From: an uncultured Collinsella sp.
GTDB taxonomy: Bacteria; Actinomycetota; Coriobacteriia; Coriobacteriales; Coriobacteriaceae
Direction: 5' to 3'
Assembly: GCA_900754435.1 (NCBI GenBank)
Contig: CAAECT010000208.1
Location: 1-5,690, forward strand
Length of the DNA stretch: 5,690 nucleotides
Positions within the stretch are counted from its first letter, which is position 1, and each line of letters begins with the position of its first letter. The position numbers were made by a program, and so were the translations under genes. Below, in pieces: positions 1 to 5,441 of the stretch. Under the pieces are notes generated by a model, which was not told where the DNA came from, did no database searches, and worked only from the letters and a program-made list of their open reading frames with translations.

Positions 1-265
1 CCGTCTGCTCGTTGAGCAGCTCGGCATACGGAACGGGATGGTCCGGGCTGTAGACCTGCTTGTACTCCACGCGCAGGCGCTCGCGCAGCTCAACATCGTC
101 GGGTACCAGCGACTTCCAAATGGCGGGCTCGTTAGACCCCGAAAGATCGGGGATCTCGTCAAAGTGAAAGCCCTTCTCTTCCATAAACGCCACGCGACGA
201 CGGTTGTAGAACCACTCGGTATCGACCAGCACGCCGTCCATGTCAAACAGCACTGCCTTGATCAT
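1..265 (-). CDS. HAD-superfamily hydrolase (phosphatase or beta-phosphoglucomutase-like), partial
   Basis: The first 88 codons of a HAD-family hydrolase are visible; the rest lies beyond the left edge. The protein opens with MIKAVLFDMDGVLVDTE, the classic HAD motif I, with nucleophile Asp8 and general acid/base Asp10. The GVLVDTE form is typical of the subgroup containing beta-phosphoglucomutase and small sugar-phosphate phosphatases. Residues 18 to 88 look like the start of an inserted helical cap (charged helices around EEKGFHF and LRERLRVEYKQVY), which usually sets substrate choice. Motifs II to IV are not visible, so phosphatase and mutase cannot be separated. The ATG is supported by a strong Shine-Dalgarno (AAAGGAGA, about 271-278). 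The gene follows the deglycase gene and its terminator with no clear promoter of its own. I infer that it acts on a sugar phosphate from the same pathway. Confidence 0.88.
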   Translation of the reverse strand, partial: MIKAVLFDMDGVLVDTEWFYNRRRVAFMEEKGFHFDEIPDLSGSNEPAIWKSLVPDDVELRERLRVEYKQVYSPDHPVPYAELLNEQT

Positions 266-285
266 ACGTATCTCCTTTCGATAGC

Positions 286-318
286 AAAAAAGGGGACGGG
301 GCGCAAACCCCATCCCCT
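286..318 (-). terminator. Rho-independent terminator between the deglycase and HAD genes
   Basis: Read on the minus strand, AGGGGATGGGG (318-308) pairs along all 11 bases with CCCCGTCCCCT (301-291), including one U-G wobble, around a 6-base loop. A run of six T follows (291-286, sharing one base with the stem). The wobble pairs only in the minus-strand transcript; on the plus strand the same position is an A-C mismatch. This fits a terminator for the operon transcribed right to left. It starts 33 bases after the deglycase stop codon. Its T run ends only 20 bases before the HAD start codon, so the HAD gene is probably expressed by read-through. Confidence 0.88.
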
Positions 319-351
319 CTCAATCAACCCGTAAGGTCTACTTACTTGTGA

Positions 352-1335
352 TTAGTAGGAAAGCTTCCACATGTAGCGACGCATGGTCAGCGGGTGCTGA
401 CGGGCCTCGGCGATCTGGTTGCCGTACTCGCGCATAACGGCGAGGTGCAGCAGCGGGTTGAAGTAGGTGACGACGCTCGCGGGCACGGCGTCAGCCAGGC
501 CGTAGTCCTTGGAGTCGATCAGAGCGACCTTGGCGCCCATGCGCTCAAGGAAGGTGAGGGCGCGGGCGTCCATCGGACGGGTAGCGCCATCGGACATGAA
601 GAAGACGTAGGGCTTACCCTCGGTGGAAACCTCGAACGGGCCGTGGAAGTACTCGCCGGTGTTGTAGGCGGCGGCGTCGATCCACTGCATCTCGGTGAAC
701 AGGAAGGCGGCGTGAGAGTAAGCCATCTTCTCGGAGGCACCAGAGGCCATGAAGTAAATCATCTTGTCGTCCTTGAAGTCCTCGGCGAACTTCTTGGCGA
801 GCTTCTTGCAGGACTGAGCAGCGTTCTCGCAGAGATCGAAGACGTTGGTGAGGCCGGTGATCATGTCGTCGTACTTGTCATAGCCCTCGGTCTGCTGAAG
901 GATCTCGAGAGCAAGAGCGATGGCATAGCCGGGCTTCTCGCCCTTGGCAGCGAAGTTGGCGTGGAAGCCGTGAACGATGACGTAGTCAGCGTCGACGGTC
1001 AGAGCGGAGCCAGCCTTGTTGGTGAGGGAGACGACCGGGCAGTTGTGCTTCTTGGCGGTCTTGTTGGCCTCGACGGTCTCGGGCGTGGAGCCACCGAGGG
1101 AGCAGGTGATCACGAAGGTGTGCTCGTTGACCCAGGAAGGCGTGTCGTAGTTGAACTCGTTAGCGGTGAAGATCTGAACGTTCAGCTTGTCCGTGTTGTT
1201 GGCCAGGAAGTACTTGGCGGGGTACAGGTCGGACATGGAAGCACCGCAGCCGACGAAGGCGACACTGTGGATCTCGTGGTTGGACAGGACGTCAGCGACG
1301 ATCTGCTTAGGGAGGTTAAGGTCGATCTCGTACAT
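352..1335 (-). CDS. SIS-domain sugar-phosphate enzyme, probable fructosamine-6-phosphate deglycase (FrlB/FraB type)
   Basis: A 327-residue protein with two SIS domains (roughly residues 15-150 and 180-310), the fold of the GlmS isomerase half. The FrlB/FraB/GfrF group splits 6-phosphorylated Amadori compounds into glucose 6-phosphate and an amine or amino acid. Visible marks are the phosphosugar loop GCGAS (29-33), CSLGGSTPET (78-87), ASGAS (197-201) and TGEYFHGP (226-233). Glu215 and His231 are 16 residues apart, the spacing of the catalytic Glu/His pair in GlmS, and match FraB Glu214/His230 as I recall them. The C-terminus HPLTMRRYMWKLSY ends in the Arg-Arg-Tyr...Tyr style of FrlB. The chosen ATG has AAAGGA about ten bases upstream; the in-frame ATG three codons earlier abuts that AAAGGA and is too close. 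It lies downstream of the PTS genes. An AgaS-type deaminase is the main alternative, less likely on length and C-terminus. The substrate is unproven. Confidence 0.85.
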   Translation of the reverse strand: MYEIDLNLPKQIVADVLSNHEIHSVAFVGCGASMSDLYPAKYFLANNTDKLNVQIFTANEFNYDTPSWVNEHTFVITCSLGGSTPETVEANKTAKKHNCPVVSLTNKAGSALTVDADYVIVHGFHANFAAKGEKPGYAIALALEILQQTEGYDKYDDMITGLTNVFDLCENAAQSCKKLAKKFAEDFKDDKMIYFMASGASEKMAYSHAAFLFTEMQWIDAAAYNTGEYFHGPFEVSTEGKPYVFFMSDGATRPMDARALTFLERMGAKVALIDSKDYGLADAVPASVVTYFNPLLHLAVMREYGNQIAEARQHPLTMRRYMWKLSY

Positions 1336-1400
1336 CTGACACATTCCTTTCGATTTTTGCGGCGCCACATTGCCGGGCGCTCGCAGGGTTACCGTGGTTT

Positions 1401-1418
1401 GGACCGAGTCGCCGGTCC
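1401..1418. repeat. Small hairpin GGACCG/CGGTCC
   Basis: A perfect 6-bp GC-rich stem (1401-1406 with 1413-1418) encloses the 6-base loop AGTCGC. It lies about 65 bases upstream of the deglycase start and eight bases from the 31-bp palindrome. No T run follows on either strand. It is short enough to be chance in GC-rich DNA, and its place in a row of hairpins is the only reason to list it. Confidence 0.45.
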
Positions 1419-1425
1419 GTTGAGG

Positions 1426-1456
1426 ATGCGACAAGGGGACTGTCCCATTGTCGCAT
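1426..1456. repeat. 31-bp palindrome with GGGAC/GTCCC core
   Basis: ATGCGACAA (1426-1434) is mirrored by TTGTCGCAT (1448-1456), and inside these GGGAC (1436-1440) is mirrored by GTCCC (1442-1446) around the central base 1441. Only the pair 1435/1447 mismatches, giving 14 pairs in 31 bases. On the plus strand it runs into TTTT (1456-1459) and could end antisense transcription weakly; on the minus strand no T run follows. The 10-mer GGACTGTCCC (1437-1446) recurs at 5576-5585, suggesting a dispersed intergenic repeat rather than a site private to this operon. Confidence 0.75.
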
Positions 1457-1469
1457 TTTGGGGATGGAA

Positions 1470-1500
1470 GCCTGCCTGGGGTATGGGATGCCAGGCAGGC
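1470..1500 (-). repeat. 10-bp GC-rich stem-loop after EIID
   Basis: GCCTGCCTGG (1470-1479) pairs perfectly with CCAGGCAGGC (1491-1500) around an 11-base loop, starting 34 bases after the EIID stop on the minus strand. The sequence after the stem (TTCCATCCCC) is pyrimidine-rich but has no real T run, so I do not call it a full terminator. It could protect the 3' end of the PTS part of the message from exonucleases, or end part of the transcription, so that PTS and deglycase levels differ. CCCCCGGGGG overlaps its outer edge by one base. Confidence 0.65.
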
Positions 1501-1534
1501 CCCCGGGGGAAAGCGGTTAGGCGCTTGGTCGCGA

Positions 1535-2368
1535 CTAGGCCAGAATGCCGGCCGCGGAGAGGGCGATGCCGCCCACGATGGCGATCACGAGAAGCCAACC
1601 GGTGTTGACGTTCTTCTTGATGAGCCAGTACATAAGGCCGGTGAGGCCAAGGGAGATCATCTGGGGCATCATGCCGTCCAGGATGTCCTGGATAACGACG
1701 GTGCCCTCAGCGAACTGCAGCGGGGTGGTGGCGCCGATCAGCGTGGCGATCATGCCGCCCACGGACATAAGACCCACGATGCCGCAGACATACATGAGCT
1801 TCTCCATGAGGTCGCCGCCCTGAAGCTTGCTCAGGTACTCGTGGCCGCCCTGATAGCCCATCTTGGCGGCGAACCAAGTAATCAGCACAGAGGGGACGAT
1901 GGAGATGAGCATGGCCAGGATCGGGCCCATGATGGAGCCCTGCTGAGCCAGCTGAACGCCCAGGCCAAAGGCGATAACGCGGATGGTGCCCTGGAAGAAG
2001 GAGTCACCGATGCCGGAAAGCGGACCCATGAGGGAGGTCTTGACCGCGTTGATCGAATCGGGATCGAAGTTCTCGGGATCCTTGGCGTACTCCTCCTCCA
2101 TGGAGGCGGTGAGGCCCAGGATAAAGGCGCTCGTCTGCGGGGTGCAGTTGTAGAACGCCATGTGACGGTGGTAAGCCTCTTTCTTAGCAGCGAGCTGCTT
2201 GGGGTCGGACTCGTCCGGATAGAGGCGGTCGAGCGTGGGAACCATGCCGTAGAGGAAGCCCATGTTCATCTGACGCTCGTAGTTCCAAGAGGCCTGGATG
2301 GCCCAGGAGCGCCAGAAGAACTGGCTGACCTTCTTGTTCAGGGACACGTCCTTGGTTGCGGTTGCCAT
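1535..2368 (-). CDS. PTS mannose-family EIID component
   Basis: A 277-residue EIID protein, a membrane half of a PTS-Man permease that forms the transport unit with EIIC. Family marks: FFWRSWAIQASWNYERQMNMGF (17-38, the conserved EIID N-terminal segment), YGMVPTLDRLY (40-50), MGPLSGIGDSFFQGT (114-128, the EIID loop usually read as GDP-F-GT), and hydrophobic C-terminal segments near 142-168, 193-213, 236-250 and 257-275. Length is normal. The start is the ATG with AAGGAGG (2377-2383) upstream; a longer reading frame adds 39 residues of out-of-family sequence overlapping EIIC and is rejected. Pro is replaced by Ser in GDSFFQGT (121-128). It sits 13 bases after EIIC, and the Shine-Dalgarno overlaps the EIIC stop, so translation is probably coupled. 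Sugar identity is not readable from EIID. Confidence 0.95.
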   Translation of the reverse strand: MATATKDVSLNKKVSQFFWRSWAIQASWNYERQMNMGFLYGMVPTLDRLYPDESDPKQLAAKKEAYHRHMAFYNCTPQTSAFILGLTASMEEEYAKDPENFDPDSINAVKTSLMGPLSGIGDSFFQGTIRVIAFGLGVQLAQQGSIMGPILAMLISIVPSVLITWFAAKMGYQGGHEYLSKLQGGDLMEKLMYVCGIVGLMSVGGMIATLIGATTPLQFAEGTVVIQDILDGMMPQMISLGLTGLMYWLIKKNVNTGWLLVIAIVGGIALSAAGILA

Positions 2369-2376
2369 AGTGTGTT

Positions 2377-2384
2377 CCTCCTTA
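2377..2384 (-). promoter_or_regulatory. EIID ribosome-binding site overlapping the EIIC stop codon
   Basis: On the minus strand the EIIC stop TAA (2384-2382) runs into AAGGAGG (2383-2377), a near-consensus Shine-Dalgarno eight bases before the EIID ATG. Ribosomes ending on EIIC would lie on this site. The arrangement favours coupled, near-equal synthesis of the two membrane partners, and it fixes the EIID start. Confidence 0.8.
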
Positions 2385-3176
2385 GTCTTCGTCGTCTTCG
2401 AGCGGATCGTAGTCGGAATCGACACCGGCGGCTGCATGGGAACCGTTGAACTTGAAGCCCATGAAGACGACAGCCAGGCACACACCGATCAGAGCGACCG
2501 CGATGACGGACAGGTTGAGGTAAGCGGCGAGCAGGAAACCGATGAACAGGAACGGAGTCATACCCTTCTTGATCATCATGGTGAGCAGCAGGGCCAAGCC
2601 GTAGGCGGTCATGATCTTGGTCGAAACGTTAAGACCAGTGGACAGCCACTCGGGAACCATGTTGACGATGGCCTGAACCAGGTCGGTGCCAACAAAGACG
2701 GCGAGGAAGATCGGCAGGAAGTACATGACGGCGTACAGACCGGAGCCGGCGCAGATGTGCATGCGGTAGGCGGTCTTGAACTTTCCGTTATCAATCGCGC
2801 TATCTGCCACATGGGTGAGGGCGGCGATGATGGAACGGAACACGATGCCGAGGAGCTGACCCAGGACGGCGACCGGGATGGCGATCGTCATGGCGGTCTC
2901 GGCGGAAGCATCGGTCAGGCACGCAAAGGCAGCGGCCACGATGCCGCCCAGGACCATATCGGGCGGAACGGCGGCGCCGACCCGCACCAGGCCCATGGAC
3001 ACGAGCTCGACGGCGGCACCGACGGCAAGGCCGGTGGGCACATCGCCCAGCAGCAGACCGACGAGCGTAGCGCCAACGAGGGGCTGCTCGAAGTTAAGAC
3101 GGCCGAGCAGGCGGGAGTCCCACATGCAGAACACGCCGACGAGGCCGACGAGCACCGCACTGATGAACGTATTCAT
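2382..3176 (-). CDS. PTS mannose-family EIIC component
   Basis: A 264-residue polytopic membrane protein of the PTS-Man EIIC (EII-Sor) family, which carries most of the sugar path and pairs with EIID. Visible marks: the N-terminal helix, CMWDSRLLGRLNFEQPLVGA (17-36, the conserved family entry segment), LLLGDVPTGLAVGAAVELVSMG (41-62, close to the usual G-D-...-G-...-G-A-...-E-L pattern), VRVGAAVPPDMVLGGIVAAA (64-83), and further hydrophobic helices near 93-120, 142-165, 190-203 and 207-240. Length is usual for EIIC. The C-terminus ends in an acidic cytoplasmic tail (GVDSDYDPLEDDED, 251-264). The ATG has GAAAGGAG a few bases upstream, and a small CAGGC/GCCTG hairpin (3194-3207) lies just before that site in the 36-base gap after EIIAB. 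Confidence 0.96.
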   Translation of the reverse strand: MNTFISAVLVGLVGVFCMWDSRLLGRLNFEQPLVGATLVGLLLGDVPTGLAVGAAVELVSMGLVRVGAAVPPDMVLGGIVAAAFACLTDASAETAMTIAIPVAVLGQLLGIVFRSIIAALTHVADSAIDNGKFKTAYRMHICAGSGLYAVMYFLPIFLAVFVGTDLVQAIVNMVPEWLSTGLNVSTKIMTAYGLALLLTMMIKKGMTPFLFIGFLLAAYLNLSVIAVALIGVCLAVVFMGFKFNGSHAAAGVDSDYDPLEDDED

Positions 3177-3212
3177 ACCCTTCTCCTTTCAGTCAGGCAA
3201 AAGCCTGGTTGA

Positions 3213-4136
3213 TTACAGCTTGGCGTCGATGTCGACGCTCTGATACGTAGGGGTCTGCTGGACATAGAGCCTGATGCCCATGTCGAGCAGCTGGTTGACG
3301 TCGGCCTTCTGGGTGGCGTCGAGGAAGACGGAGCTGTCCTTGCCGCCGACCTGATCGGCGCCGTCGTGGTTGGCGGTGGCGCCCAGGTTGATGGCGTCGA
3401 GCTTGTAGCCCTGGCAGAACTGCAGCATCTCGGCAGTATTGCCAAAGACGAACATGACGCGCTCGCCGAGGGTGTTGAGCTTGTCCATCTTGGCGAGGGC
3501 ACGCTCGACGGTGAAGACGTTCAGGCGAACGCCCTGGGGCTTGGCCAGCTTAAGAGCGCCCTTCTTGATGTCATCGTTGGCGGCAGCGTTGTCGACGACG
3601 ATGATGCGCTCGGCCTGAACCTTGGTGGTCCAGGTAAAGACGACCTGGCCGTGCAGCAGACGGTAGTCAAGACGTGCGAGGACGATCTTGGCGGGACCGG
3701 AGCTGTGACGGGACGCCTTGGCCTTCTTGGCGGGAGCCGCGGCAGCCTCGACCGGTGCGTTGGGGTTGGTCAGACCGGTACGGGCCTCGTTGATGAGGGC
3801 CGCGAGCGCGGCACCCTTGATGGGAGCGGGGCTCATAGCGAGCGTCAGTGCCAACGGGATGTTGAAACCGCTGACAACCGTGAACTTCGTGCCGTTCTTG
3901 GAAAGCTCGACCATGTTGTTGTTGACCGAGCTGCCGAGCATATCGGTCAGCACATAGACGGTGTCGTCCGCGTTGAACGTGGCGATCATAGCCTCAACCT
4001 TATTGGTGATGGGCTCCTTGTCGTCACGAGCAAGCGACACGACGTGGACGTTCGACACGTCGCCGAGAACCATCTCGAGCGTGTCTTTGGCGCCTGCGGC
4101 CAGGCCGCCATGAGATGCGAGAATGATCTGATTCAT
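3213..4136 (-). CDS. PTS mannose-family fused EIIA-EIIB component (ManX-like architecture)
   Basis: A 307-residue soluble protein joining both phospho-carrier domains of a PTS-Man permease. The EIIA part (1 to about 125) begins IILASHGGLAAGAKDTLEM; His9 is the expected phosphate acceptor from HPr, followed by VYVLTDMLGSS (60-70), a family hallmark. An Ala/Pro/Lys-rich linker runs from about 126 to 148. The EIIB part (149 to 307) begins KIVLARLDYRLLHGQVVFTW (150-169), with His162 as the second acceptor, which passes phosphate to the sugar. Both histidines are present, so the relay looks intact. E. coli ManX has the same fused order, but overall similarity is to the family, so I give no symbol. 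It is the first gene of the operon, with a strong Shine-Dalgarno (AAGGAGGAGG, 4141-4150). Mannose, fructose, sorbose, N-acetylgalactosamine or Amadori compounds are all possible by family; context favours an Amadori product. Confidence 0.96.
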   Translation of the reverse strand: MNQIILASHGGLAAGAKDTLEMVLGDVSNVHVVSLARDDKEPITNKVEAMIATFNADDTVYVLTDMLGSSVNNNMVELSKNGTKFTVVSGFNIPLALTLAMSPAPIKGAALAALINEARTGLTNPNAPVEAAAAPAKKAKASRHSSGPAKIVLARLDYRLLHGQVVFTWTTKVQAERIIVVDNAAANDDIKKGALKLAKPQGVRLNVFTVERALAKMDKLNTLGERVMFVFGNTAEMLQFCQGYKLDAINLGATANHDGADQVGGKDSSVFLDATQKADVNQLLDMGIRLYVQQTPTYQSVDIDAKL

Positions 4137-4152
4137 CTTGCCTCCTCCTTTT

Positions 4153-4171
4153 CGTTATGGTCATTATAACG
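4153..4171 (-). promoter_or_regulatory. Dyad CGTTAT-N7-ATAACG over the PTS operon promoter
   Basis: CGTTAT (4153-4158) and ATAACG (4166-4171) form a perfect 6-bp inverted repeat with a 7-base spacer. The dyad covers the -10 box (4168-4163) and the expected start site, so a repressor bound here would block RNA polymerase. The half-site CGTTAT also occurs twice at the EamA promoter (5442-5457). The binding protein is unknown and no regulator gene is in the window. Its AT-rich content partly follows from the -10 box, so chance cannot be excluded. Confidence 0.5.
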
Positions 4172-4191
4172 TCTTATACGTTGCTTATATT
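4163..4191 (-). promoter_or_regulatory. Probable promoter of the PTS-deglycase operon
   Basis: A perfect -10 hexamer TATAAT reads on the minus strand at 4168-4163, 26 bases before the EIIAB start codon, so transcription should begin near 4156. At 17 bases upstream the -35 region reads AATATA (4191-4186), a poor match to TTGACA. No TGn extension precedes the -10. A good -10 with a poor -35 suggests dependence on an activator. No -12/-24 sigma-54 pattern was seen, although many PTS-Man operons elsewhere use one. Confidence 0.6.
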
Positions 4192-4206
4192 GCTAATTAG
4201 TATAAA

Positions 4207-4234
4207 GACCGTTCGCGGGTGAAAATCGACCGTT
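4207..4234. repeat. Direct repeat GACCGTT spaced 21 bp upstream of the PTS promoter
   Basis: GACCGTT occurs at 4207-4213 and 4228-4234 in the same orientation, with starts exactly 21 bases apart, two turns of the helix. The centres lie about 54 and 75 bases upstream of the predicted transcription start. That is a usual location for an activator binding one face of DNA, and it fits the poor -35 box. An 8-bp palindrome AAACGTTT lies further upstream (4254-4261). The protein is unknown. Confidence 0.5.
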
Positions 4235-4318
4235 GACGGGTTTAACGTACTCGAAACGTTTGGCTGGGTAGGCCGGCGCTAGCTGGATAACCCCAGGTCA
4301 GACCCTGCGCGCAATCCC

Positions 4319-5401
4319 CTATCGCACGAAGTACCAGGGGCTTTCCTGTACGGTGGGTTCCAGCGCAATGCCGGTGCGTTCCTTAAACAGATCCATGTCC
4401 TGAGATTTTTCGGTCCACCACGCGTTGGGCTTAAAGGTCATGCTCTCAATGACATGACCGACAAACACACTGTTGCGCAGCTTGGAGAAGTCGGTGTTCA
4501 TAATCAGGATGGACGCGAGCACCAGCACGATGCCCAGGACTTTAATCGCGCCGGCGGGCTCGGCGTAGACACCAATGCCCACCAGTACGGTGACGACCGT
4601 CTCGAATGACATTACGACGGGAACTTTCGACGTCTCGAGCCCCATGGACAGACCCTGCATATATAAGACATAGGCCACGGCTGTGGGGATGAGTCCAAAA
4701 CCAAAGAACAGCAGCAGCAGCTGTGGCGACATTGCCGCGGCGACATCTGGCCACGGAGCCGCGATCGCCGCCATAACCGCACCGCCAAAAACAAGGCCCC
4801 AAAACGTGACAGCCAGCGGGTGGACCGTCTTGGTTGCTATCCGGCTAAACACCGCGAGCGACGCGCCACAAAAGCCCGCGATCACGCCCGACGTGACGCC
4901 CCAAACCGAAAAATGGAAACCGGAAAGGTCGCCATTGGTCACTGCAAGTACACAGCCACCGATATTAAAAGCGATGGCAACGAGCTTGTTGGGAGTCACA
5001 TCCTCGCGATAAAGCACGCGGCCGAGCACGACGCCAAACACCGGCGAGGTGTAAAGCAGCACCGAGGCCGTGGACATGCCCACCTCGCCCATGCACTCGT
5101 AATAAAGCGTGTTAGCGGTGGCGAGGCCGATAATGCCAAGAAGCGCACAGGGAACAAGCTCTTTAGGACTCGCCTTGAACAGTGCCAGGGGACCCGATGC
5201 TTTTCCCTCACGATCGCCTCCCTGGCAACCCATGAACGCCAAGACCGGAGCCATTAAGACGGCACCCGACAACAGGCGAAAGGCCGCCATGCTCTGAGAC
5301 GAAACACCCATGGCCGAGATGCCGTTTACAAAGATTCCGATGCTGCCCCACATAAGCGCGGCGATCAGCACCAGCACATAGCCCAGATTGCTTTTCTTCA
5401 A
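4319..5401 (-). CDS. EamA/DMT-family transporter with a C-terminal extension
   Basis: A 360-residue integral membrane protein of the drug/metabolite transporter superfamily, built from two EamA repeats of five helices. Helices lie near residues 6-26, 36-56, 83-103, 109-130, 137-157, 166-187, 197-215, 227-247, 263-280 and 286-302. Family features include MWGSIGIFVNG (17-27), FRLLSGAVLMAP (41-52), LYTSPVFGVVLG (116-127) and the second-repeat segment MSFETVVTVLVGIGVYAE (264-281). Such proteins export or import amino acids, drugs or other small metabolites; the substrate is not readable. After the last helix, residues 303 to 360 form a polar tail (with FKPNAWW near 323-329) unusual for the family. 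I start at TTG because GAGGAGG (5407-5413) lies five bases before it. The upstream in-frame GTG at 5437 has no Shine-Dalgarno and would add 12 residues. It seems a separate unit from the PTS operon, with 182 bases between them and a promoter there. Confidence 0.9.
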   Translation of the reverse strand: MKKSNLGYVLVLIAALMWGSIGIFVNGISAMGVSSQSMAAFRLLSGAVLMAPVLAFMGCQGGDREGKASGPLALFKASPKELVPCALLGIIGLATANTLYYECMGEVGMSTASVLLYTSPVFGVVLGRVLYREDVTPNKLVAIAFNIGGCVLAVTNGDLSGFHFSVWGVTSGVIAGFCGASLAVFSRIATKTVHPLAVTFWGLVFGGAVMAAIAAPWPDVAAAMSPQLLLLFFGFGLIPTAVAYVLYMQGLSMGLETSKVPVVMSFETVVTVLVGIGVYAEPAGAIKVLGIVLVLASILIMNTDFSKLRNSVFVGHVIESMTFKPNAWWTEKSQDMDLFKERTGIALEPTVQESPWYFVR

Positions 5402-5406
5402 CGCAG

Positions 5407-5413
5407 CCTCCTC
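5407..5413 (-). promoter_or_regulatory. Shine-Dalgarno that fixes the TTG start of the EamA gene
   Basis: GAGGAGG on the minus strand lies five bases before the TTG codon at 5401-5399 and is close to the ideal anti-16S match. No comparable motif precedes the alternative GTG at 5437. If that GTG were used, this purine run would lie inside the coding sequence as Glu-Glu codons. Confidence 0.7.
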
Positions 5414-5441
5414 GGTATTGTTTCCAATATGTTTCACACTA

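Larger units (their letters stand above)
1336..1534 (-). other. 199-base hairpin-rich spacer inside the PTS-deglycase operon
   Basis: This gap separates the EIID stop from the deglycase start, whereas the PTS genes are only 13 and 36 bases apart. I see no convincing coding region. It holds three separate hairpins (listed individually), a 10-bp palindrome CCCCCGGGGG (1500-1509) and the deglycase ribosome-binding site (AAAGGA near 1345-1350). I found no clear -10/-35 pair on the minus strand, so the deglycase is probably co-transcribed with the PTS genes. The hairpins lack a long minus-strand T run. They look more like mRNA processing or stability elements, or an inserted repeat, than a full terminator. 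Confidence 0.6.

Noticed and set aside
1336..1434. 33-residue N-terminal extension of the deglycase
   Set aside because: The extra residues read through hairpin DNA and lack family similarity; a good AAAGGA precedes the internal ATG at 1335.
394..1608. Long plus-strand open frame (404 codons) opposite the deglycase gene
   Set aside because: It is the antisense of a well-supported SIS gene, its protein is a low-complexity Gly/Val/Leu/Asp mixture without domains, and GC-rich codon use on the real strand creates such frames.
1448..2449. Plus-strand open frame of 333 codons opposite EIID
   Set aside because: Antisense to a conserved EIID gene, rich in His/Gly/Asp with no recognisable motif and no ribosome-binding site.
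2369..2485. 39-residue N-terminal extension of EIID
   Set aside because: It overlaps the EIIC gene, is Ser/Pro/Thr-rich out-of-family sequence, and an excellent Shine-Dalgarno sits before the shorter start.
2298..3212. Plus-strand open frame of 304 codons opposite EIIC and the EIID start
   Set aside because: Overlaps two real genes, has a composition typical of an antisense shadow (Asp, Gly, His, Gln) and shows no family features.
3366..4169. Plus-strand open frame of 267 codons opposite EIIAB
   Set aside because: Antisense to a clear PTS gene, with no domain or start signal.
4150..4260. Sigma-54 (-12/-24) promoter, common for PTS-Man operons with LevR-type activators
   Set aside because: No TGGC-N8-TTGC-like pattern with correct spacing appears on the minus strand, while a perfect TATAAT is present.
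4261..4318. Terminator after the EamA gene
   Set aside because: Only a short imperfect match around CAGGTCAGACCCTG is seen, with no T run, so I do not call a terminator.
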